This document shows positions 54,811-63,677 of a stretch of DNA of 64,000 nucleotides, one piece after another. The stretch is from Vampirovibrio chlorellavorus (lineage in GTDB: Bacteria > Cyanobacteriota > Vampirovibrionia > Vampirovibrionales > Vampirovibrionaceae): positions 930,001-994,000 of the forward strand of contig QFWI01000008.1 in the NCBI GenBank assembly GCA_003149345.1, in the 5' to 3' direction. The notes beneath the pieces are model-generated. The model was given only the letters and a program-made list of their open reading frames with translations. It ran no database searches and had not been told where the DNA came from. Position numbers and translations under genes: made by a program. How positions within the stretch are numbered: position 1 is the first letter of the stretch; each line of letters opens with the position of its first letter.

Positions 54811-56313
54811 ATGCCTCAATTTAATGATTTACGCGGTTATATTGAATTGCTGGAAAAAGCGGACGAATTGGTGGAAATTTCCGCCCCGGTCAGCACCCAC
54901 CTGGAAATTACGGAAATTACCGACCGCGTTAGCAAAGCGCCCGGCAACCAGAATAAAGCCCTGCTGTTTACCAACGTGCATGGCCCCAACGGCGAAAAAT
55001 ACGACATGCCGGTACTCATCAACGCCATGGGCTCCCATAACCGCATGATGCTAGCCCTGGGCGTGGAGCGTTATGAGGAAATCCAGAAGCGCATCGAGTT
55101 CTTTATTAAGCCCGATATTCCCACCAACTTTTGGGAAAAAATCCAGATGCTGCCCAAGCTGGCCGAACTCAACAAGTTTCTGCCCCGCGATCACAAGGGC
55201 CCCGCCCCCTGTCAGGAGGTGGTCATTACCGATCCCGGCCAACCCATGCTGGATGCCGTGCCGGTCATTACCTGCTGGCCGGATGATGGCGGCCCCTTTA
55301 TGACCTACCCCTGCGTGTTTGTAAAAGATCCGGCCACCGGTGAGCGCAACGTGGGCATGTACCGCATGCAGAAGTACGACAATACCACCACCGGCATGCA
55401 CTGGCACAAACACCACGACGGCAACCGCATTTATGAGAACGCCCGCCGTCTGGGCAAAGACCGGGTGGAAGTGGCCGCCGCCTTCGGCTGCGCCCCCCAT
55501 ATTATTTACAGCGCCACCGCCCCCCTGCCGCCGGGCATTGATGAAATGATTCTGGCCGGCTTTTTGCACAGCGACCCGGTCAAAATGGTGAAGTGCAAAA
55601 CCATTGATAACGAAGTGCCCGCCACCGCCGAACTGGTGGTGGAAGGCTACGTACTGCTGGATGAACTGCGTTGGGAAGGCCCCTTCGGGGATCATACCGG
55701 CTACTATTCCCTGGCCGATGACTTCCCGGTGCTGCATGTCACGGCCATTACCCACCGCAAAAACCCCATTTACCAAACCACCATTGTGGGCAAGCCCCCC
55801 CAAGAGGACTGCTACCTGGGCAAGGCCACCGAGCGTATCTTCCTGCCCTTGCTCAGGCTGTTTATCTCGGAAATTGTGGATATGAACCTGCCCTGGGAAG
55901 GGGTGTTCCACAACTGCGTGATTTTGAGCATTGATAAACGCTACCCCGGCCACGCCAAAAAGGTGATGAGCAGCGTGTGGGGCTTTGGGCAAATGATGTT
56001 CAGCAAGTACGTCATTGTGGTGGACAAGCACGTCAATGTGCATGACCTCAGCCAGGTGGCCTGGCACGTGTTCAACAACACCGATCCCAAGCGGGACATG
56101 ATGTTTGCCGATGGGCCCATGGACATTCTGGATCACGCCACCCCGCTGTGGGCTTACGGCAGTAAGGTTGGCATTGACGCTACCAAGAAATGGCCTACCG
56201 AAGGCTTTGATCGGGATTGGCCGGATGAAATCGATATGGATAGTGACACCAAGGCCAAGGTAGATGCCCGTTGGCAAGAATACTTCGGGAAATCGCCTGT
56301 GGCGGCCCGCTAA
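54811..56313 (+). CDS. ubiD: UbiD-family decarboxylase
   Basis: 500 residues of the prenylated-FMN decarboxylase family. The catalytic glutamates are within WEGPFGDHTGYYS, the preceding FGCAPHIIYSATAPLPPG and KCKTIDNEVPA fit the prFMN site, and CYLGKATERIFLP follows. It decarboxylates aromatic or unsaturated acids, often in quinone synthesis. A UbiX partner is not visible in the window. RBS GAAGGAG. Strong C-rich codon bias in this gene, in contrast to neighbours. Confidence 0.93.
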   Translation: MPQFNDLRGYIELLEKADELVEISAPVSTHLEITEITDRVSKAPGNQNKALLFTNVHGPNGEKYDMPVLINAMGSHNRMMLALGVERYEEIQKRIEFFIKPDIPTNFWEKIQMLPKLAELNKFLPRDHKGPAPCQEVVITDPGQPMLDAVPVITCWPDDGGPFMTYPCVFVKDPATGERNVGMYRMQKYDNTTTGMHWHKHHDGNRIYENARRLGKDRVEVAAAFGCAPHIIYSATAPLPPGIDEMILAGFLHSDPVKMVKCKTIDNEVPATAELVVEGYVLLDELRWEGPFGDHTGYYSLADDFPVLHVTAITHRKNPIYQTTIVGKPPQEDCYLGKATERIFLPLLRLFISEIVDMNLPWEGVFHNCVILSIDKRYPGHAKKVMSSVWGFGQMMFSKYVIVVDKHVNVHDLSQVAWHVFNNTDPKRDMMFADGPMDILDHATPLWAYGSKVGIDATKKWPTEGFDRDWPDEIDMDSDTKAKVDARWQEYFGKSPVAAR

Positions 56314-56408
56314 AAAATTCCGATCATCCAAAATTGGGGCAATTTTGTCATAAAACGGATCTTTAATTGCTTATGTCCTTGTACCCAAGCAATTGGAGAT
56401 TCGTTTTT

Positions 56409-56489
56409 ATGCTTCAGATTTTGATTTTATTCGCCGTCATTTTCATCATTGGCTTTGTTTGCTACAACAGCGACCCCATGTTCAGTTAA
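56409..56489 (+). CDS. Tiny single-span membrane peptide (26 residues)
   Basis: ATG at 56409 with GGAGA nine bases upstream. Reads MLQILILFAVIFIIGFVCYN and ends SDPMFS, a stretch of about 18 hydrophobic residues. It lies 95 bases after ubiD; a hairpin CAAAATTG/CAATTTTG (56329-56347) lies between. Too short for certainty, but the start signal and composition look real. Confidence 0.4.
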   Translation: MLQILILFAVIFIIGFVCYNSDPMFS

Positions 56490-56644
56490 GGTCGCCCCTC
56501 CAGCACGCAATGAAACCTGTGGCAAGTCGGCGCATCCAAAAGCGCGGCCCAAAGCCCGAACGACTGCCCAAATGATTGAATCATTAAAGTTTTCGCCCCT
56601 CTGAACGATAAGCAAGATACGACCGAAGTTCAGGAGCTGGAGAC

Positions 56645-57250
56645 TTGCTTGGCGATTTTCCAAAAATTCCAAAGCCACTGCCTTTAAGCTGGCAAGGCTT
56701 TACCCTGGCCGAGTTGCTTGTTTCTCTTCTCATTTTGGGGGAGATTGCCACTTTTACGATTCCTAAAATCCTGACGAGCCAGCAAGAGGCTCAGAAAAAA
56801 GCAATCTTCAAGGAAACCATTGCCACCGTATTCGAGATAACCCGAACAGCGGCCTTAGATACTTCACAAGTGGCCACTCCCAGCCTTATGAAACAACATT
56901 TCAGGAATAATCTGAACTATACCAAAGAATGCGTCTCCAATCTGGCAGCAGAGGGCTGCTTAGTCTATGGAGACTCAGCCAACACCAGCGGCTTTGTTTT
57001 GACCAATGGAGCGGTCATCTTAAGCATTAACGGAGTACTCCAGGGCCGTGAAACCATTGCCATTGACTGGAATGGCTCTGCCGGCCCCAATCTGGGTGGT
57101 GACGATCTTTTATGGATCACCGCTTGCTTCGGGCCCACCGACTGCGATGGAGGTACTTCACCCATTTTGCTGGGCCCGACCAGGCCCGGTGCAGTTGGAC
57201 CGTCCGTTGATGCGTCATATGTAGCATTATGGAGAGAAATTTTTGAGTAG
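56645..57250 (+). CDS. Type IV pilin-like / pseudopilin protein
   Basis: 201 residues. TTG start preceded by GGAG. After a short leader (about 17 residues) comes the prepilin peptidase site GFTLAELLVSLLILGEIA, with G before F and E at position 5, the class III signal. The globular part has two cysteines (C104 and C112 region) and two more near the C-terminus (CFGPTDC). Probably a minor pilin or pseudopilin in a type IV pilus, secretion or DNA-uptake machine. No other pilus gene is adjacent. Confidence 0.8.
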   Translation: MLGDFPKIPKPLPLSWQGFTLAELLVSLLILGEIATFTIPKILTSQQEAQKKAIFKETIATVFEITRTAALDTSQVATPSLMKQHFRNNLNYTKECVSNLAAEGCLVYGDSANTSGFVLTNGAVILSINGVLQGRETIAIDWNGSAGPNLGGDDLLWITACFGPTDCDGGTSPILLGPTRPGAVGPSVDASYVALWREIFE

Positions 57251-57338
57251 CTGGCCGCAACAAGGGGATTCTTGCCTCTTGGAAGGGCTGGGGCCATAAT
57301 AAAGCCTGTTTTGTTTGATGCCAAGTAGGCCCACTGCC

Positions 57339-58187
57339 ATGAAGCTCCTTTTCTGCGTCAATCGGGATATTTACGCCAACATCGCCCTCAATCATCTTTT
57401 TCCCGCCCTCAGCCCAACAGGAAAACGCCCAGAGAATGAGCTGAAGGTCTTGTTCTCCGAATCCGTGGCAGGCACCCGGGCCCACGGGGCTGCCCTCACC
57501 TATCTGCGCTTCTACGAGCAGGATCTGCTGAATGAATTCCTGTTCCCCCAACTGGAAAGCACTTCACCCAACCAGAGCCCCGGTAGCCTGCTGACGTTCA
57601 ACCAGCTCAGCCAGCGCTACGCCGCCCCCATGCGCTTGATTGACAGCATTCACGCCCCGGATGTACTGACGGAAATTGGCGAGTTTGCCCCGGATCTGAT
57701 CATTTCCATTCGCTTTGGGCATATTTTTAAAGCGCCCCTGCTGCAAATCCCCCGGCTGGGCATTTTAAACCTGCATTCGGGTCTGCTGCCCCAGTATCGG
57801 GGCATTTTGGCCACCTTTTGGAGCTTGCTGCACCAACGCAGCGAATACGGCTTTACCCTGCACACCGTTACCGATGGCACCATTGACACCGGGGCCATTG
57901 TGGATCGACGCGCCTTCCCCGTAAAAGCCGGGCAATCCCTGTTTGAACACACCATCGCCCTCTATGAACCAGCGGCGGCCAGTATCCTGCAAGCGCTTGA
58001 ATGTTACAGGAACGGGCAAAGTCCGCCAACCCTGCCCCAGGTTGAAGCCGATAGCCATTATTACAGCCTGCCCACCCCGGAAGACTTTGAGCGACTCATC
58101 GCCCTGGGGTTTCCCATCCTGAACCGGGAGGCGTATTACCAATGCCTGACCCAGTACCAATCGTCACCCAATCCGGTTTTGGCATGA
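57339..58187 (+). CDS. Formyltransferase-family protein
   Basis: 282 residues from ATG 57339 (alternative 57315). The core resembles methionyl-tRNA formyltransferase and other formyl-H4F-dependent transferases: PRLGILNLHSGLLPQYRGIL (catalytic Asn and His) and TVTDGTIDTGAIVDRR (catalytic Asp). The C-terminal OB domain of tRNA formyltransferase is absent, so it more likely formylates a small molecule such as an amino sugar or acts as a hydrolase. It precedes an alpha/beta hydrolase gene on the same strand. Confidence 0.8.
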   Translation: MKLLFCVNRDIYANIALNHLFPALSPTGKRPENELKVLFSESVAGTRAHGAALTYLRFYEQDLLNEFLFPQLESTSPNQSPGSLLTFNQLSQRYAAPMRLIDSIHAPDVLTEIGEFAPDLIISIRFGHIFKAPLLQIPRLGILNLHSGLLPQYRGILATFWSLLHQRSEYGFTLHTVTDGTIDTGAIVDRRAFPVKAGQSLFEHTIALYEPAAASILQALECYRNGQSPPTLPQVEADSHYYSLPTPEDFERLIALGFPILNREAYYQCLTQYQSSPNPVLA

Positions 58188-58259
58188 ATTCAAGTGTAGT
58201 CTCAATTAAAAAAGGGGGAGCATCTGAGACAGGCTTGCCTTTCCTGCCACACACACCCT

Positions 58260-59132
58260 ATGATACCCAGTATGTTTGAAGTGCGCTCCTATACCGCCAG
58301 TGATGGCATCCCGCTGAAATATGGCCTGCTCAGCCACCCCACCCCGCCAACCAGTGGACAGGGCTTGCTGTTTATCCCCGGATTGGGCGGCTCCGTCAAA
58401 GGGGCCCTGCATTTTCTGGAATTGCTGCTACCCCATTACAACCCCATCTTCGCCCCGGATTTGAGGGGCTTTGGCCTCAACCCGGTCGAGAGCCCACTGC
58501 CCAAGGCTCCCATTATCTGGCAGGATCTGGAGGCCTTTCATCAGCAAATACTTCACCCACAAACGCCGGACAAAATAGCCCTGTGCGGCATCAGTTTGGG
58601 TGGGGTTTTGTCTACCCTGCTGGCCACCCGCCATCCGCAGCGTTTCTCCAGCGTAACCTTGCTAGCCCCGGCTTACAAACCGCACCCGCAAACCTTCAGC
58701 CCGGCTTATGTCCTGCGCAACGTGTTAAGTCATCTGTTTCTGGGGGGCAAAGCCCGTACCCGCCTACCCTATGGCCTAGAGGCCATCACCCGCAACCCGG
58801 CCATCCTGAACGATCCCCAATTTAACGGCGCCCTGAAAATGCCCCTGACCCCCGGCTTTTTACTGGGCGTTCGAGATTGGTGCAACCAGGCCATGCGGGA
58901 AATAAAAACCCTCCAGATACCCGCCCTAATGGTCGTTCCCGGGCAGGATATCGTCTGTGACCCCAAGGCCATGAGGCAGGCCTATGAGCGCATTCCCCTA
59001 AACACACCCAAACAGTTGCTCAACTACCCTGACTTTTACCATGATGTCCTGTTTGAAGCTGATTATGGCCGACTGGCTCAGGGCATCATAGACGGACTGG
59101 CCTCCCTGCCCTCCGACTCCAGATCCTCATAG
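58260..59132 (+). CDS. Alpha/beta hydrolase
   Basis: 290 residues. LLFIPGLGGS, LRGFG, nucleophile elbow CGISLGG (Ser), later VVPGQDIVCDPK (Asp) and YPDFYHDVLFE (His) complete the triad. Related to lysophospholipase/monoglyceride lipase-like enzymes. Substrate unknown. The last 55 bases overlap a convergent gene. Confidence 0.8.
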   Translation: MIPSMFEVRSYTASDGIPLKYGLLSHPTPPTSGQGLLFIPGLGGSVKGALHFLELLLPHYNPIFAPDLRGFGLNPVESPLPKAPIIWQDLEAFHQQILHPQTPDKIALCGISLGGVLSTLLATRHPQRFSSVTLLAPAYKPHPQTFSPAYVLRNVLSHLFLGGKARTRLPYGLEAITRNPAILNDPQFNGALKMPLTPGFLLGVRDWCNQAMREIKTLQIPALMVVPGQDIVCDPKAMRQAYERIPLNTPKQLLNYPDFYHDVLFEADYGRLAQGIIDGLASLPSDSRSS

Positions 59133-59428
59133 GGCTGGATAAACTCAATCGATTCCACATTGACCTGAATAAAAGGACAAATATTGGGATCCTGGGTACC
59201 ATTCAGCCGGTTGATAATTTTAACGTGGGTCATGGCAATGAACTTGCGATCGCTGTTGAGCATGTTGGACAAACGGCGTCCCTCCTTGCCCAGGCGTGGA
59301 AAGTGTATGTGCCCTTCCAGGCTAAAGTAGCGCGTCACCACCATGGCTCGAAGTGTCTCTGTGGTAGTGCGTGCCGATTGCGGAGTAATTGGATCCACAC
59401 CCTCGCTCCAACGTTGCTCATAATACAC
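59078..59428 (-). CDS. Hypothetical small cytosolic protein
   Basis: 116 residues. The core TRYFSLEGHIHFPR and RRLSNMLNSDRKFIAMTHVK has the look of a compact beta-rich domain seen in small bacterial proteins of unknown function (memory, not checked). No signal peptide or membrane segment. Its 3' end overlaps the alpha/beta hydrolase gene by 55 bases in the convergent direction, which lowers confidence. Confidence 0.55.
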   Translation of the reverse strand: MYYEQRWSEGVDPITPQSARTTTETLRAMVVTRYFSLEGHIHFPRLGKEGRRLSNMLNSDRKFIAMTHVKIINRLNGTQDPNICPFIQVNVESIEFIQPYEDLESEGREASPSMMP

Positions 59429-59706
59429 TGCTGCTCTTGATCCTACCCTTGCCGGGGCTTGCCGTCCTCCTCTAAAAACAGGGGCTTCACCAATTTTAGG
59501 CAGTATCGGACAGCGGATCCCACGGCCTGACCATTCCTCTTAAGGTGACCTGAACGGCAGGATTTTTTACTTTATTAAATTCGCCTGTTTGTCATAGAGT
59601 AAATGGGGAGTGAATGGTTTCATCAAAGTGCGGCAAACAGCCGTCCTATTCAAGTGGCCATAAAATGTACGCAAATCATATCAATAAGCAGGAAGGGATG
59701 CAGACG

Positions 59707-60402
59707 ATGACTTTCAGCCTTATTACCGCAATTCACAAGCAATCCACGGCACCGAATCCAGCCGATCACCGCCAGAGTGCCAAAACACAAAGAACCACCG
59801 CTGCTCGCCGTCTGACTGTAAACGCTGGCGAACTACAGCCCATCCCCGTGCCTATTCCCGTCACCGGCCCCCGCAGAGTCCCCATTGCCTCCGCACGGCC
59901 CTCGCTACCCATCCCGCAAACCGAGATTCAGCAACCCAAGGAAACGGAAACCAGCACGGCCTTGAAAGACATGTCCTCGCTGGGGCAAGCGGTCTTTAAA
60001 AACGACACGAATCGCATTGAGCCCTTACTGGCCAAACTCTCCGGGGAGGAAATCAATCAAGCGGACAAAAACGGCTTTCCCCCCCTGGCCGTGGCGGTTC
60101 GGTATGGTAAAGACTTTATCGTCCGGCAATTGCTGGGCAACGCGAAAACGGACGCCAACAAACCCAACCAGGACCAACGCACCCCACTCATCCTGGCCGC
60201 CCGCTATGGCCGCACGCCCATCCTCCAGCAATTACTGAACACCCCCAAAGTGGATTTGAACCGGCGGGATAAAGACGGCATGACCGCCCTGGACTGGTGC
60301 ATGCGCCAGCATAATCAGGATGGCATCAAGCTATTGAGAGCCGCGGGAGCGGAAAGCGCCGTTTACGATCGAAAAAAACAGGATAATCTTGCCAAACCCT
60401 AG
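59707..60402 (+). CDS. Ankyrin-repeat protein
   Basis: 231 residues from ATG 59707, chosen for GGAAGGG about nine bases upstream (frame opens at 59614). An N-terminal basic, disordered region to about residue 100 is followed by three ankyrin repeats: NGFPPLAVAVRYGKDFIVRQLL, QRTPLILAARYGRTPILQQLL and GMTALDWCMRQHNQDGIKLLR. These form a protein-binding surface. The stop palindrome CTAG is shared with the convergent cyclase gene. Confidence 0.8.
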   Translation: MTFSLITAIHKQSTAPNPADHRQSAKTQRTTAARRLTVNAGELQPIPVPIPVTGPRRVPIASARPSLPIPQTEIQQPKETETSTALKDMSSLGQAVFKNDTNRIEPLLAKLSGEEINQADKNGFPPLAVAVRYGKDFIVRQLLGNAKTDANKPNQDQRTPLILAARYGRTPILQQLLNTPKVDLNRRDKDGMTALDWCMRQHNQDGIKLLRAAGAESAVYDRKKQDNLAKP

Positions 60403-62402
60403 TCCGGTTGCCCATAAAGCGCCTGCGATACCGTAAAGACCCGTATGCTGGCTTCTCGGCCACGGACAGAGACTTCACCCAGGGGCAGGAAGGCTTGTGC
60501 CCCAAAGCTATCGTCCGGCTCAGCGGCCTCCCTCACCACTGTGGATTCGCTCATCAACAGGCGTGTGTGCAGTTGCTTGGCTTGCTCTTGCAAGCGGACA
60601 CACGTGTTCACCGTGTCTCCCACGGCGGTATACTCCAGTTTGTCCGAAGGCCCCAGAAAGCCCACAAAGGCAGTCCCACTGTTTAGGGTGATGCCAATGT
60701 CCGTGTCAAAACCCAGACTCTGTTTCCAGTGTTGAACCAGCCGTCCGGTTTCCTCAAGGGCCTCAAGCGCGGCCTGTACAGCCAGCTGACGATGATTGGC
60801 CTGGGGCAGGGGGGCTCCAAAAATGATCAGGATGCCATCGCCCATAAATTTATCGATGGTGCCCTGATGACTAAACACGATCTCCACTACTCGCCCGTAA
60901 AACTGATTCAGAAGGGCCGTTACCTCCTGAGGGGGCAAGCGCTCCGAGAGGGTCGTAAAGTTACGGATGTCCACAAACATGGAGGTAATTTCCAGCTTCT
61001 GGCCACCGGGTTTCAGCACATGGGCCTGACGATGGATTTCCCGCAACACTTCGGGATCCACCAGTTGGGTCAGGCTTTTTTCCATGGCCGCCAACTGCTT
61101 TTCCTTGAACAGGCTGCGGTAGGTACTGCCCGCCAGGAAGGCGCCCATCATGAACAGCTCCGGGGTGGCCACATCCAGCCACAAGGAATGGTGGGCGAAC
61201 AACCAAAAGGCCAGCCAACAGTAAAGCACCATGCCACCGGTCGTATAAAGCAGCGTTTTGCCCAGACTGCTGAGGCCCAGCCGCAGCCAAAACACGGCCA
61301 CAACCAAAACGAACAGCACCAAGCCGTTGAATGCCGGGCTGACCCGACGGATGGCTTGCCCGCTGAGTAAATTATCGATCGCCGTGGCATGGATATCCGG
61401 CCCCAAATGCCGGTAGGCCATGGGGGTGCGATGAAAGTCCCGAAAGAGGGTGGACGAGGATCCGATCAGGGCCACTCGTCCTTTCAAGGCATCCGGGGAA
61501 ACGGCCTGCGGCTCAAACAGGCGCCACACCGGAATGGCGGAATGACTGCGGGCGTATTCCCCGGAAACCGGGTTGAGAATCCGAGACCAGCGCAAGCGGT
61601 AGGAGAAATCCCTGGCTAAAGGCAAACCGGACGGAATCCGTGAAAGAGTCCGGGAAGGAGTCCGGGAAGGAAGCATCGGAGAATGAAGCGTCGAGGCAGG
61701 AGGCACGGAACTAAACCGCAGATGGGAAGTCCCCTGCTCAGTGGAACTCACCTCCAGACGCCCTGGATGGTTCGGGTGTTTTCGAGTCCAGAACTGATTG
61801 GCAGCCTCGGTAGAAAGAGCCGGGAAAAGGCCCGACCGCCCAAAAGCGGAGACTTCAGCCGGTTTGGACTGGAGCTGTTCATAGGGCTTGATCCGGCGGA
61901 TGACCCCATCCGCGTCCTCCCGGATGCTCACCACTCCCAGGTTCAGGCGGTGATAAGACGGTGGGTTGGCACTCAGCTCATTCAATGCACTTGGACGCTC
62001 TGGCAGGGCCAGCCCAATAATCAGGTTCGGGAACCGGGCAAGCGCCTCAAAAAAACGGTGATCCTCCGCCTGAGACAGATGGGCAAAGTGCCCGTCAAAC
62101 ACCATCACAGCGGGAGATTGGGCCTGAACCTTCTGGAAAATCTGTAGATACGTTGGCCGGGGCCAGGGCATGGGGCCAAAGCGCTTGGCCAAACGGGCAA
62201 TGGAGTCATCGTCTATCAATACCAGGGTCACCGGGCTTTTGTTGGCAGCAAGGGCCGACCACCCACACCAAAGATCATAAACGGACTGCTCTTGCTGCTG
62301 TCCCCAAAACCAAAGACCTAACAGGGCGGCCAACGACAATATGGCCGGTAAAAGTCGGCTGTAAATCCACAGTAAGCCATCTCGCAACCAGTTAGCGGAC
62401 AT
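60399..62402 (-). CDS. CHASE2 sensor adenylate/guanylate cyclase
   Basis: 667 residues from ATG 62402, chosen for GGGAGT eight bases upstream. One N-terminal membrane helix, a CHASE2 sensor domain outside the membrane (LVLIDDDSIARL, VMVFDGHF), further helices around 370-460, and a C-terminal class III cyclase: FVDIRNFTTLSE and FMGDGILIIFG give the metal aspartates, DKLEYTAVGDTVNTCVRL the base-specifying lysine and threonine plus transition-state Asn and Arg. This pattern favours cAMP. A Ser-Arg-Thr-Pro repeat (SRTPSRTLSRIPS) lies inside the sensor region. Confidence 0.9.
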   Translation of the reverse strand: MSANWLRDGLLWIYSRLLPAILSLAALLGLWFWGQQQEQSVYDLWCGWSALAANKSPVTLVLIDDDSIARLAKRFGPMPWPRPTYLQIFQKVQAQSPAVMVFDGHFAHLSQAEDHRFFEALARFPNLIIGLALPERPSALNELSANPPSYHRLNLGVVSIREDADGVIRRIKPYEQLQSKPAEVSAFGRSGLFPALSTEAANQFWTRKHPNHPGRLEVSSTEQGTSHLRFSSVPPASTLHSPMLPSRTPSRTLSRIPSGLPLARDFSYRLRWSRILNPVSGEYARSHSAIPVWRLFEPQAVSPDALKGRVALIGSSSTLFRDFHRTPMAYRHLGPDIHATAIDNLLSGQAIRRVSPAFNGLVLFVLVVAVFWLRLGLSSLGKTLLYTTGGMVLYCWLAFWLFAHHSLWLDVATPELFMMGAFLAGSTYRSLFKEKQLAAMEKSLTQLVDPEVLREIHRQAHVLKPGGQKLEITSMFVDIRNFTTLSERLPPQEVTALLNQFYGRVVEIVFSHQGTIDKFMGDGILIIFGAPLPQANHRQLAVQAALEALEETGRLVQHWKQSLGFDTDIGITLNSGTAFVGFLGPSDKLEYTAVGDTVNTCVRLQEQAKQLHTRLLMSESTVVREAAEPDDSFGAQAFLPLGEVSVRGREASIRVFTVSQALYGQPD

Positions 62403-62903
62403 CTCGGCGTACTCCCTGCCTAAATTTTGGCCATCATCCGACTGGGAACCCGCTCTCCCCATTGATTCCCTCGCACCGGACCGCAGCCGGGCGCAAGTTA
62501 TGCCGGGTACAGGCGCCTCGGCCCTCTCCTTTATCATAGCCTGATTCCCTGTTAAGGGATGCAGTTTGTACGTCATCTTCCATAGAAAGCCTTAAACATG
62601 GCCCAGAAGGCCAACCGGGCATTCCGGTTTCAGGTGTGCCTCTATCAAAACGTAAAGATTTAGCCCCTCAAATTGCGCATTGCAGACTCAGCCATTATGA
62701 TCATCCCTGTTATTGCTGTCTTCCAGACAAGGCTGGGCTGAACAACGGCAATCTGTTAGGCTTGTAATATATTTGTAAATATATATAAACAAAACGGCGT
62801 CATGCTGACATCAAAACCAGATTCATGGGTTTTATGCACATACAGAGAGAAATCATTCCATTGAGAGCTATAAAGAGAGAGTATTCCCAAGGAGATATTG
62901 AGA
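62403..62903. other. Intergenic region with a promoter for the next gene
   Basis: About 500 bases. TTGTAA at 62762-62767 and TATAAA at 62784-62789, spacer 16, form a good promoter for the gene at 62904, leaving a leader of about 105 bases. The part near the cyclase start contains an in-frame but unsupported extension of that gene. Nothing else recognised. Confidence 0.45.
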
Positions 62904-63215
62904 ATGGATATTAATAATAATTTTCAAGCGAAACTCACCCGTTTTGCGAACGCAGGTCTCTTTAAAGACAAAGGCGCCGAGGCAGAACGCATTAAAAAAG
63001 AAAATAACCTCAGGTCTCAAACTGGCCCGGAAGCAGACACCGTTGACATTGACTTCGGTCGTTTGGCAGGGTTAAGTCAGCAGTCCGGTGGTGGACAGTC
63101 CAATGTAGCCAAGTTGGTTAACGACATCAGCCAGATGTCCATGGAACAGGCCCAAGTGGCGCTTCAAAACCCTGATGTCTTCGCCCAACTGGTAAAAGGC
63201 GGTATTCTAGAGTAA
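62904..63215 (+). CDS. Small hydrophilic protein of unknown function
   Basis: 103 residues, ATG 62904 with GGAGA eight bases upstream. It opens MDINNNFQAKLTRFANAGLF, is rich in Lys, Glu, Asn and Gln, and ends with a helical segment (VNDISQMSMEQAQVALQNPD). No membrane segment or known domain. A well placed promoter lies upstream. Confidence 0.6.
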   Translation: MDINNNFQAKLTRFANAGLFKDKGAEAERIKKENNLRSQTGPEADTVDIDFGRLAGLSQQSGGGQSNVAKLVNDISQMSMEQAQVALQNPDVFAQLVKGGILE

Positions 63216-63677
63216 GTGAACCCGCTGGCAGCGCCTGTGACTGACGCTTGGGAGAGATCCCGTTTGCACAGTACCATTGCCCTGCCAGGAAATAATTTGC
63301 CGCTTCTATCAGGGTTGGTTGAAATGGGCTGGTCACTCAAAACCATTGCTGTACTAATTGCTACACAATAACAAACGATGTGGGTTGAACGAGATTAAGG
63401 ACTGGAGAAGTCATTACATCCATTGCATCGCCTCGGCGAGGGTGTGGCCTTCTCAGGGTGAAACACGAAGCCCTTGATTGAAAGGACTGGAAACACGGAC
63501 GGGTTGAACTTCCGGGGCTTGCCACATTCCCCGGATCGATAACATAGGGTTTATAGCGTTCTTTGGGCCTATAGCGAAGGATTGATAAAAGAGCGATAAT
63601 AGAGGGACTGGCAACAGGCAAAGTCCCACTGGTGGACTTTGGTCGCCGGGATACCCTCATTCGCCACGCAGGTCTCT
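63216..63677. other. Non-coding gap before uvrC with strong hairpins and short repeats
   Basis: About 460 bases. Stems: TCCGGGG/CCCCGGA (63510-63516 and 63528-63534) and CAAAGTCC/GGACTTTG (63619-63626 and 63634-63641). GGGTTGAAC and AAGGACTGGA each occur twice within about 120 bases. No T run follows the stems. I could not match RNase P, tmRNA, 6S or SRP RNA. Possibly a leader of uvrC or an unknown RNA. Confidence 0.4.

Noticed and set aside
54585..54824. 79-codon plus-strand frame before ubiD
   Set aside because: Runs into the ubiD start in another frame, has no ribosome site, and covers the presumed promoter.
55051..56331. Open frame of 426 codons on the minus strand
   Set aside because: Antisense to ubiD, whose strong C/G third-position bias keeps the opposite strand free of stops.
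63361..63660. 99-codon minus-strand frame before uvrC
   Set aside because: No ribosome site and atypical composition; the same bases form perfect hairpins, so an RNA or leader is more likely.
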